Assembly: GCA_963210315.1 (NCBI GenBank)
Contig: OY723237.1
Location: forward strand, 1,054,001 to 1,118,000
Origin: Rhynchopus euleeides
Taxonomy: Eukaryota; Euglenozoa; Diplonemea; Diplonemida; Diplonemidae
DNA: 64,000 nucleotides
Direction: 5' to 3'
The stretch's first letter is position 1, and each line of letters opens with the position of its first letter. The position numbers were made by a program, and so were the translations under genes. The notes beneath the pieces are model-generated. The model did no database searches and had not been told where the DNA came from. It saw nothing but the letters and a program-made list of their open reading frames with translations. This document shows, in pieces, positions 56,527-64,000 of this stretch.

Positions 56527-57840
56527 TCACGCCGAAGCGCTGTTAGGGTTCAGGGTGCACTGAGAAAAATGTTTTTTCAGAGCTGGCATTGTAGCAAAGG
56601 TGGCGCCACACCACCGGCACGGAAGTGGCCCCTTTGGAGGATCAGATGTCTCTGCAGGTGTCGGTGCCACCTGGCCGTCCCGCTGCAGCCGCTGGAAGGC
56701 ATCATCTGACGTGATGAAATGCGGAGGACAGAACGACGCGTAATGCTTCCTATTCTTAAGACACGGCGATGTATAATCCGTCGACATCACATGGATGTGC
56801 AGCGGCTGCAGCGACGGGGCCGCGTGATACCCCACCTGAAAGTGGAGCCCGTGGAACTGCGGCAGCCCCTCTAGGTGTCGCTGCGCTGCAGCACACAGGC
56901 TGTGCAACCCACGCACCTGCTCAGTATGCCGCCTCTCTAGGTGGGCCACGCCTTTCACATCCTCTGCCAGCAGAAACCCCAGAAGGTGCGCCGCACCTTT
57001 GGGGAACGCATCGTAAGCCAGGACATACTTCGAATCGCAGTAGAAGACACGCGGGTCCGCCTCGGCACCGCTCGGCCCCCCTGCGGTCACCATCCTCCGG
57101 ATGTCCGACATGAGTGTCCGCAGCGCGGACAGCCCTGACCCAGGCGCCGCCGCCGCCTTCCCGAGGTTTTGATACGCTTTCCGGAAGACAGGCCCACGCG
57201 GCACACACCCTGACTCCGACGGGGCTGCCCCATCTTCCCCTTCTTCTTCTTCTTCTTCTTCTTCTTCCTTCTTTTGGACCCCAGGGCCTCCTCGCGACCC
57301 CCTTGCATCTGCGCAGAGATCGTCCTCGGTGGGTGTGCCCGACACCTCGATGCGCATCGGGAGGTGCTCGAGGAACATCGTGACGCCTGCGGTGGCCGCG
57401 ACGGGCTGCAGCATGTCGCGGGTGTAAGGGGGGCGGACGGATGGCAGCGCGCCGACTTCAGAGGAGGTGCTGGAGGCACTGGCGGGGTGCGGCTCGCCAC
57501 CCCCCAGCAGGGGGTGGTGCTGTGGGAGGACGAGGCAGGCGCGTTGGGAGTCGGCACGCCCGCAGCCAGCCAGGAGCTGCCCCGACGCAGCGTCCCACCA
57601 GCACACCAGCTGACTGCGGGAGATCTGCGCCAGGAGGGACGCGTTGCCCTCGAGCTGTGCGCGCCCCAACACGTTCAGCCCCTCCGCCAGCTCGACACGC
57701 CCGCCCCGCAGCAGCACCCCAGCAGGGGCCGGCGAGGGTGGTGTGGGGGAAGGGGGTGATTGGCACGTCGCAGCGGCAGGCAGGCCCGTCGTGGCAGCGA
57801 CGAGGCTGCACCGGGCGCGCGGGCCCACGGCGCGTGACAT
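56527..57840 (-). CDS. APTX: Aprataxin (DNA adenylate hydrolase), FHA-HIT-zinc finger
   Basis: 437 residues from ATG 57838-57840. Aprataxin removes 5'-AMP left by abortive DNA ligation and so rescues single-strand break repair. Residues ~40-165 resemble a PNKP/APTX-type FHA domain (GRVELAEGLNVLGR, SRSQ), followed by a Glu-run linker (192-200) encoded by a CTT repeat. The HIT domain (~235-375) has GYHAAPSLQPLHIHVMS and SPCLKNRKHYASF, near-diagnostic of aprataxin; the catalytic His would be H348, with H350 as third triad member and P346 where animal enzymes have the first His. The C-terminal C2HC-type finger is C408-x2-C411-x12-H424-x3-C428, the DNA-binding finger seen in aprataxins. No intron is needed. 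A longer in-frame start (57951) gives only low-complexity sequence. Confidence 0.92.
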   Translation of the reverse strand: MSRAVGPRARCSLVAATTGLPAAATCQSPPSPTPPSPAPAGVLLRGGRVELAEGLNVLGRAQLEGNASLLAQISRSQLVCWWDAASGQLLAGCGRADSQRACLVLPQHHPLLGGGEPHPASASSTSSEVGALPSVRPPYTRDMLQPVAATAGVTMFLEHLPMRIEVSGTPTEDDLCADARGSRGGPGVQKKEEEEEEEEEGEDGAAPSESGCVPRGPVFRKAYQNLGKAAAAPGSGLSALRTLMSDIRRMVTAGGPSGAEADPRVFYCDSKYVLAYDAFPKGAAHLLGFLLAEDVKGVAHLERRHTEQVRGLHSLCAAAQRHLEGLPQFHGLHFQVGYHAAPSLQPLHIHVMSTDYTSPCLKNRKHYASFCPPHFITSDDAFQRLQRDGQVAPTPAETSDPPKGPLPCRWCGATFATMPALKKHFSQCTLNPNSASA

Positions 57841-58621
57841 GGTGTAGTGGGTGTGGGGTGGTGTGTGGGACCCCTCAACCACCACCACCTGCACCTCGCC
57901 TGTTGGCGGTTTGGAGTGGGGATGGAGTGGGGGTGAGGGGGGGAGGAACACACACAGGGAAGACTCTCTTCAACTCGAGTGTGAACCAGCCCTGTCGCGC
58001 GCTTTATCGGGTTGTGAGGTTTCGTGTAGGATGATGGCCAGGAGTGGGGGTGATAGGTAAGAGCAGGAGTAGGTGGGGATTTGAGGGGTGTCGTGACACT
58101 GGGTGCTCGCAAATTGGGCCCAGCCAGACGGGGGGGGTCAAGGGTACTCTGACACAGCGGATCGTGGACGACATGTCGCACAAGGTAGAGTAGACTGTCG
58201 AGTCTCAGCACCTGGGACCATGGAGAATACCTCAAATAAACATGCTGGGATCATCATCCTCGGGGTGTGATATATCGCACTGATAACAATCGACAACGCC
58301 TCCGCTACCACCCTACCACACCTCTCACGACGTTTGCTGCGCCCCCTAACTGGTATAAGTTAAACGTCAAGTCCTTGGCGATGAAGAAGCCGAGAGCCGA
58401 GGTATTTTGACACCAGTGAAAGCAAAATCATCTCAACACCCTCTTGCAGTGTAGAGTTGGCAGGAGGGGTGGGGGGTAAAGGGGACACAAAGAAGACTCT
58501 CCCTTCACCCGTGATGCAGGTTGTGGCGGGGATGTGTGGGGGTGGGTGGCACTGTGAGGCAGGTGGCGCCCCGCCGCATGGGGGAGTGGGAGTGTGTGTC
58601 AACATCAACATGCCAACGAGA

Positions 58622-58676
58622 GGGTGGGGGTGGAGTGGGGTGGGGTGGGGTGGGGGTGGGGGTGGGGGTGGTGTGG
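58622..58676 (+). repeat. GGGGT/GGGGGT run with G-quadruplex potential
   Basis: About eight G runs of four or five separated by single T or TGGA, directly before the octanucleotide array. Resembles 34923-34949. Confidence 0.7.
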
Positions 58677-58678
58677 CT

Positions 58679-58726
58679 CGCTGTATCGCTGTATCGCTGT
58701 ATCGCTGTGTCGCTGTGTCGCTATAT
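58679..58726 (+). repeat. Octanucleotide tandem repeat, six units
   Basis: CGCTGTAT three times, CGCTGTGT twice and CGCTATAT once, with no spacer. Confidence 0.85.
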
Positions 58727-59116
58727 CGTCATATGTGGCCGGCAGCGTTGCGCGATGGCACATGAGAGGCAGGGCGGTGCACCACACGCACAGGCGTGGT
58801 GCGCCACATTCCGCAGATCAGTGCAGAGGCGCATCTTTGCCGAGGTCCGCATCTCAGAAAAGGCAAGAAACAACAAGCCTGCTCCCACGGCAGGGTGGGA
58901 AGTAACGCCCTCCCTGCCAGGAGAGGTCGGCCGCTCAGGAGGGGTCGGCCCATGTATGGTCTCAGGAAATACAAAACCCGCAGGCCAGGGGTGCGGCTGG
59001 CACACGGCGTGTGGTGTGCAGCACCGCAAGGGGCGGGTGTGGCAGGCGCAGCTGCATCATATGTGTGCCACATGCAGCGAAGCATGTGTCGGCATGTGCG
59101 GTGTGCGGCCCCGGCA

Positions 59117-59392
59117 TCACGCCTTGGCGAAGGCGTCCTTGCGCACCATCCACTGCTTGTCCGCAGGGTCCTGCTTCAGCATGAAGGTGCCCGTGAACTT
59201 GGGGCCGCCCCCAGCGATGTTCCCCTTCACCTCCAGCTTCCACAGGTCGCTGCCGGGCTCCTGCGACGCGGAGATGTTGTCGTACCCGATGTGCTTCTTG
59301 TCCGTCACCTTGTGACCCAGCTCGGCCTCGCTGTACTTCTCCACCCAGTTGTCCAGCGCCTTCGTCATCTGCTCCTGGCGTTCGGCAGACAT
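59117..59392 (-). CDS. Small protein of 91 residues, unknown
   Basis: Starts MSAERQEQMTKALDNW and ends KDAFAKA TGA. The composition is that of a soluble, ordered cytosolic protein: an N-terminal amphipathic helix (QEQMTKALDNWVEKYSEAE), then alternating strands (LWKLEVKGNIAG, KFTGTFMLK, QWMVRKDAF). Strong G/C at third positions supports coding. There is no signal peptide or transmembrane segment. I do not recognise the family; a small cystatin-like or lipid-binding-like beta fold is possible but unsupported. The frame is open 23 codons further upstream, but that sequence is Pro/Thr-rich and unlikely to be translated. Confidence 0.7.
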   Translation of the reverse strand: MSAERQEQMTKALDNWVEKYSEAELGHKVTDKKHIGYDNISASQEPGSDLWKLEVKGNIAGGGPKFTGTFMLKQDPADKQWMVRKDAFAKA

Positions 59393-59850
59393 GTTTGGCT
59401 GGGTGTGTCTTGTGTGTTCTGTGGGCGTGGGTGCGGGTGCGCGGGGCGTGGCCTGCTGCAAGGTGTAATAAGGTCTGAGGTGTCGAGGGCTGGGGGCTGG
59501 GGACAGGGCATGCTGCAGACGTGGGAGACTGGTATCGATGCATGGGGCTGCTGACCCAGCACTGCCAAGCTTGCCAGCAACACATCACAGGCCTGTGTGC
59601 GTCGCACACAACGAGGGGTGTCGCGCTTGGAGCCGCAGAAGGCAGACCGCGGCCATCAGACCGCAGTACACGTGCTTGGACCCTGCCTCCCACGTGGGCT
59701 GGATTCCTCCTGTGTTTAGCTGAATCATCACTTTGAGCCCCTTCGAGGAAAAAAGAGTAAACGAACGGCACGCCGTTCCTCTAGTCTCCCTTGTGAGAGG
59801 TGTCCCCCCTGCCACGAGGTGAAAAATGAGGAAGCGGGCAGCATGCCGTT
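59393..59850. other. Spacer, nothing recognised
   Basis: 458 bases between the small gene and the DUF4116 gene. It should contain the leader of the former and the 3' untranslated region of the latter. No repeat or RNA gene noted. Confidence 0.5.
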
Positions 59851-62724
59851 CTACATTGTCCCTTGCAGGGCAGGGCTGGCGTACTCCCCGTTCTTTGCAT
59901 TCGCACGCACCGCAGCAATCACTACCTCCCGATCTGCCTGCAGCTCGGCACTCGCAAAAGGGAGCAGCACAGGGATACTGCGATGGGTGCGCGTCTCGAC
60001 AGGGCAGAAGGCGGCAAGTGCTGCCTGCTTGTCAGCACGCACACTGTCCCCCGCGTAGATGAAGTTGGACGGGTTGGCACGAATAGCAGCAAGTGCCACG
60101 TCCACGTCGTCACGCAACGCAGGCAATATCTTGGCGAACAGGTAGGAGTTGGCCGTAATAGCTGCCAACACAACGTCCTTGTCGTGCCGCAGTGGGCTTG
60201 TCATGGCGATGTCCTGACCCGGGATGGTCGCGATTGCCTGCGCCATGAAGGCTTTGTCAGCTTGCAGCGCTTCGCTCAGATTTTCCAACTTCACGTAGCC
60301 CTGAAGAAGTGCTTCCAATACAACCTCTTTGTCCTCCTGCAACGCCGCACTCACTTGGTGAAAGCCCCCCAGCTTGTCACATTCAAGAGCCTTCATGACG
60401 ACCTCTTTGTCCTGCAGCAGCGTCGCGCTCATTATGCGAACGTCCGTCAGCTCGTCACATTCAAGCGCCTTCATAACAATCTCTTTGTCCTCCTGCGCCA
60501 CCACACTCAGTTGGTGAAAGTTCACCAACTTGTTATGTTCGATTGCCTTCATGACAACCTCTTTGTCCTCCTGCAACGCCGCGCTCAGTTCGCGAAAGAT
60601 CCCCTGCTTCTTACATTGAAGTGCCTTCATGACGACATCTTTATCCTCCCGCAACGTCGCGCTCAGGTGGTGAAAGCTCGTCAGCTTGTTACATTCAAAT
60701 GCCTTCATGACGACATATTTGTCATGTTGCAACGTCGCATTCAGTTCGAGAAACGTGTCGACCGTTTTGAAATGACGCATGACGACCTCTTTGTCCTGCT
60801 GCAACGTCGGGCTCAGTTGGTGAAAGTCCCCGCGTTCTGCCTGAACAAGAGCTTTCATGACGACCTCTTTGTCCCCTCGCATCTCCACACTCAGATCACG
60901 GAACGCTACTTTCCCCGTACGAAGTGATTCCATGGTGGGCGGTTTGACCTTGCGCAACTCCGGCGTCGGTCTGTGAAAGCTCTTGCGGCTCTCCGCTGCA
61001 AGCCGGACCTCCTTGTCCTCTTGCAGCGCCTCGCTCAGATCATGGATGCTCAATGGCGCCTCCGCAGCAAGTACCTTGATGACGAAGTCTTTGTCTTCCC
61101 GCAGGGCCTCACTCAGATCACCGAACCTCACATTCCCCCGACGAAGTGCCTCGACGGCGACCTGTTTGTCCTCCCGCAATGTCACGCTCAGTTGGTGAAA
61201 GTCTGTCAGCTTTTTACATTCAAGAGCCTTCATCACGACCTCTTTGTCGTGATTCACCGCCTCACTCAGATCACTGAAGTTCAACGCCAAAGAAGAGGAA
61301 CCCAGTGCCGCCACGACGACCTCTTTGTCATCCCGCAACGTCGCGCTCAGTTGGTGAAAGTTTGTCACTCCCCACTCCTCAAGTGCCTTCATGACGAACC
61401 CTTTGTCATCCCGCAGTGCCTCGCTCAGATCACTGAAGTTCACATTCGGCTGACGAAGTGCCACAATTGCAACATCCTTGTCCTCTCGCAACGTCGCGCT
61501 CAGGTCGTGAAAACCGCTCACCTTGCAACAACCGAGTGCCATCATGACGACCTCTTTGTCCTCCCGCAATGTCGCGCTCAGTTGATGAAAACCACCCACC
61601 TCGCAACAACGGAGCGTCTCTATGATAACCTCCTTGTCCTCCCGCAATGTCTCGCTCAGTTGATGAATGCCCCCCAGCTTCTGACAGGCAAGCGCCATCA
61701 TGACGACCTCTTTGTCTTGCTTCAACGCCTCACTTAGATCACTGAAGTTTACATGCAGCACATGTGGCTTGAATACGACTTCCTTGTCCCCTCGCAGCGG
61801 CAGATCACGGAAGAAGGAGCGATGCGCTCTCTCCGTACGAAAGGCCCCCATGACGAAGTCTTTGTCCCCTCGCAGCGTCTTGCTCAGATCACCGAAGTCG
61901 AAGTCCACATGCTCCTTACTGAGGGCTTCCTTGATGACGTCTTTATCCCCTCGCATCGCCTCACTCAGATGACCAAAGGGCACTGAATCCCTCTCAAGCG
62001 CCTTCATGGCGACCTGTTTATCTTGCTTCAGCGCCTCGCTCACGTGTGGCCACACCAGTTTCGCGATACCCTTCTCCAGCACTTCAAGGACAAACGCCTT
62101 GTCGCTGAGCCACACAGCGCTGTTTGCACAGTGCGGCACAGCAAGAAGCGCAACGCTGCGCTGCTCCTGCAGGCTTTTGTCCTCGACGTGGTGCCACATC
62201 GACGCGTCCCGCTTCAACGCCGCGATGACGACGTCTGCGTATGAATGCAGTGCGGCACTGGCACGCAGAAAGGCCTTGGGATCGTACCTCACGTACTGCA
62301 GCATCACCTCCTTGTCGTCGTGCAGCGAGGGGTGCACCCAGTGCGGCTCGATGTGGACATGATACCCGTAATATTTATTATTCCGACACTCGAGGGCGTA
62401 GGCCAGCATGGACAGGACACACTCCCGCCGCTGGCGTGCCCACACTGGGATGTCGTCCATCGTCGCACCGCCGCGCAGCTGCTTCACAAACTCCGCCACA
62501 CCACGGACCACACCCACCCGGCACCCACCCGAGAAGGCGGCGACATTGCTGACGCGCTCCGCCCCGTCACACACCACGTGCTGCCCGCTCACGCTCAACT
62601 CCACGTCCTCCCCGAAGCCGAAGGCCTCGCCGCACTGCCGCTTCATCGCAGACACCGTCGCGTCCGCATCGATCTCCAGAGGCTCCTCACGCCCTGACAG
62701 CGTGTCGATGGCGTGCACCTCCAT
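59851..62724 (-). CDS. DUF4116-repeat protein with ubiquitin-like N terminus
   Basis: 957 residues from ATG 62724. Residues 1-73 (MEVHAIDTLSGREEPLEIDA, then DVELSVSGQHV) have the length and strand-helix-strand pattern of a ubiquitin-like domain. A linker holds VAEFVKQLRGG and WARQRRECVLSMLAYALECR. From about residue 205 to the end there are roughly 27 repeats of 23-27 residues with consensus LREDKEVVMKAL followed by (F/V)xxLSxxL, the signature of the DUF4116 (PF13475) unit. The last repeats (LRHDKDVVLAAITANSYLF) match the canonical form best. The array should form an alpha-solenoid that binds another macromolecule. DUF4116 proteins are common in protists; no function is firmly known. A Ubl-plus-solenoid layout would fit a ubiquitin-pathway adaptor, but that is inference. 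It ends ATG TAG. Confidence 0.85.
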   Translation of the reverse strand: MEVHAIDTLSGREEPLEIDADATVSAMKRQCGEAFGFGEDVELSVSGQHVVCDGAERVSNVAAFSGGCRVGVVRGVAEFVKQLRGGATMDDIPVWARQRRECVLSMLAYALECRNNKYYGYHVHIEPHWVHPSLHDDKEVMLQYVRYDPKAFLRASAALHSYADVVIAALKRDASMWHHVEDKSLQEQRSVALLAVPHCANSAVWLSDKAFVLEVLEKGIAKLVWPHVSEALKQDKQVAMKALERDSVPFGHLSEAMRGDKDVIKEALSKEHVDFDFGDLSKTLRGDKDFVMGAFRTERAHRSFFRDLPLRGDKEVVFKPHVLHVNFSDLSEALKQDKEVVMMALACQKLGGIHQLSETLREDKEVIIETLRCCEVGGFHQLSATLREDKEVVMMALGCCKVSGFHDLSATLREDKDVAIVALRQPNVNFSDLSEALRDDKGFVMKALEEWGVTNFHQLSATLRDDKEVVVAALGSSSLALNFSDLSEAVNHDKEVVMKALECKKLTDFHQLSVTLREDKQVAVEALRRGNVRFGDLSEALREDKDFVIKVLAAEAPLSIHDLSEALQEDKEVRLAAESRKSFHRPTPELRKVKPPTMESLRTGKVAFRDLSVEMRGDKEVVMKALVQAERGDFHQLSPTLQQDKEVVMRHFKTVDTFLELNATLQHDKYVVMKAFECNKLTSFHHLSATLREDKDVVMKALQCKKQGIFRELSAALQEDKEVVMKAIEHNKLVNFHQLSVVAQEDKEIVMKALECDELTDVRIMSATLLQDKEVVMKALECDKLGGFHQVSAALQEDKEVVLEALLQGYVKLENLSEALQADKAFMAQAIATIPGQDIAMTSPLRHDKDVVLAAITANSYLFAKILPALRDDVDVALAAIRANPSNFIYAGDSVRADKQAALAAFCPVETRTHRSIPVLLPFASAELQADREVVIAAVRANAKNGEYASPALQGTM

Positions 62725-63275
62725 CCCACACACACACACAGGTGTCCCGAGGTCTGCCGGTGGCTGTGTATGTGTGTGATACAGCACAGACAACAATGCA
62801 GGTGCAGCGTGTGGTGAGTGATGCAACAACACCTGCGATGAGCAGCCATGCACACATGGCAGTGGCGAAGCGAACATCCGTAACCGTCAAGGCGGGGTGC
62901 GGTGGGGCGCCGAGGTGGGAGGGAGTGGAGGGGGTGCTGTGTGCACGCCTTGCACCAAACCTGTCAAAGTGCATGTGGAATCGTCGTGCCTACACCTATC
63001 TAACGGAAGCAGCGCTGCCTCCAGGTCGACACACCCCAGCGCCAGCACACCGTCGAGCCTGCTGCTCGCCACCCCAATGCACTTGGCATGCAGGCATGGT
63101 GTGGCAGTGCTGCAGTGCATGCATGGTGGGGGAGGGTGAGATACTAAATACAACATACAGCGATGCGTGCCGTGGATTCGACACCGATGGGCATGCAAAA
63201 CAAAGGGCTGCGGAAAGCAGTGGAACCCCCCCCCCCCTCATAACCCCACCACCACCACCACCACCACCACCCTCT
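62725..63275. other. Spacer with an ACC microsatellite
   Basis: About 550 bases without a gene. (ACC)8 lies at 63248-63271, immediately past the stop codon of the edge gene, and poly-C at about 63227-63237. Confidence 0.55.
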
Positions 63276-64000
63276 CTACACACGCACCAACCCCAGGGTC
63301 ACAAACTGCACAGTCCCCTCAGTGGTTGCGGCGAGCACACCCTCTGCACAGGGCACCATCGCCACGACACACCCGAGGCAGAAGGCGGAGCGGTCAGCCG
63401 CCTCCAGCACCGCAGGCACACGGTCCTCCTCCAGCAGTGCCCCGCTGGCGGAGCTTCGGTCGCTCAACTTCTCAAACAGGGGGAGGGGGACGTGCACGAT
63501 GGAGGTGCACGCTGTGGACAGGGCGTGCAGCGCCACATACACTCCCTGAGGCGCGGCGCAGATGCAGGTAGCGAGGAGGGATTCCCCCTCCCCCTCAGGC
63601 CCAGCCCCAGCCCCGCTCTGAGCCTTCGCACCCTCCCCTGCGTGGTCCAACCGGGGTTCGCCGGGATGGTGGTTCAGACCTTGCTGCTTGTGCACGGAGC
63701 CCGTCCCACCCGCTGCACCGACTGCAACACTCCCGGCATGCAGCAGCAGCGTGCGCGGTTTGAACAGCGGCTCTGCCAGAGCGGACGCAGGGAGCTGTGC
63801 GGAGGAGAAGGTGCCGGACCCCATCGGGTCGTACCCCGCCACCCCGTACTCCTTGTAGCAGCACCTGTCGGCCTCCTCGGGTGCCAGCTCCCCCGCCTTG
63901 ATGTGCTCCCACGCCAGCTGATCCGACCCTGCTGCGGCGTGCACCGCGATGCTCGCCGCTGCAGCCTCACCCGGTGTCCCTGGGTACCCCAGGTGTGCCC
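63276..64000 (-). CDS. Protein of unknown function, 5' part beyond the window
   Basis: The frame is open from the window edge (HLGYPGTPGEAAAASIAV) to TAG at 63276-63278, about 240 codons. The sequence has alternating hydrophobic strands (LLATCICAAPQGVYVALHAL; AFCLGCVVAMVPCAEGVLAA; TEGTVQFVTLG) with spacing like blades of a beta-propeller or WD-like protein, but no diagnostic motif. A Gly/Ser/Pro-rich loop separates them. The last residues (GLVRV) could be read-through of a splice donor, so the true C terminus may lie elsewhere. Confidence 0.6.
   Translation of the reverse strand, partial: AHLGYPGTPGEAAAASIAVHAAAGSDQLAWEHIKAGELAPEEADRCCYKEYGVAGYDPMGSGTFSSAQLPASALAEPLFKPRTLLLHAGSVAVGAAGGTGSVHKQQGLNHHPGEPRLDHAGEGAKAQSGAGAGPEGEGESLLATCICAAPQGVYVALHALSTACTSIVHVPLPLFEKLSDRSSASGALLEEDRVPAVLEAADRSAFCLGCVVAMVPCAEGVLAATTEGTVQFVTLGLVRV

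Larger units (their letters stand above)
57841..59116. other. 1.3 kb spacer with microsatellites
   Basis: No gene recognised. It holds the aprataxin upstream region, G-rich minisatellite sequence at 58622-58676 and an octanucleotide repeat at 58679-58726. Confidence 0.55.

Overview
The window is GC-rich nuclear DNA from a microbial eukaryote (protist or alga; I cannot place it further). The evidence is a poly(A) polymerase gene with spliceosomal introns (donors GTATGA, GTATGC or GTGAGG, acceptors CAG), an aprataxin gene, a signal-peptide-bearing giant protein with a CUB-like domain, and two kinds of eukaryotic retrotransposon. Host genes end in TGA or TAG, so the genetic code looks standard.

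Layout. 1-1420 is non-coding. 1421-6104 is a decayed tyrosine-recombinase (YR) retrotransposon. 6593-15217 (minus) is a five-exon poly(A) polymerase gene; its 5.7 kb second intron contains a second, nearly identical and apparently intact YR retrotransposon (9309-14033, same orientation). 16932-25572 (plus) is a long non-LTR retrotransposon with a coiled-coil ORF1, then OTU protease, AP-endonuclease, reverse transcriptase, zinc-finger, RNase H and Cys/His-rich domains; in-frame stops and one frame change interrupt it. 25573-29171 has no recognisable gene. 29314-32523 (minus) encodes a predicted type I membrane protein. 35178-56024 (minus) is one uninterrupted reading frame of about 6,948 codons for a secreted giant protein with EF-hand loops, Calx-beta-like segments, a CUB-like domain and long RTX-type calcium-binding arrays. 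Then come aprataxin (56527-57840), a 91-residue orphan (59117-59392), a DUF4116-repeat protein with a ubiquitin-like N terminus (59851-62724) and a gene cut by the window edge (63276-64000), all on minus.

All seven host genes lie on the minus strand; only the non-LTR element is on plus. The host genes do not form an obvious pathway: mRNA 3'-end formation, DNA single-strand break repair, a cell-surface protein and a giant extracellular calcium-binding protein sit side by side. The most unusual signals are the giant RTX/CUB protein, the gag-TGA-recombinase arrangement kept in both YR retrotransposon copies, and the OTU-bearing non-LTR element whose two main ORFs are separated by a single in-frame TAG.
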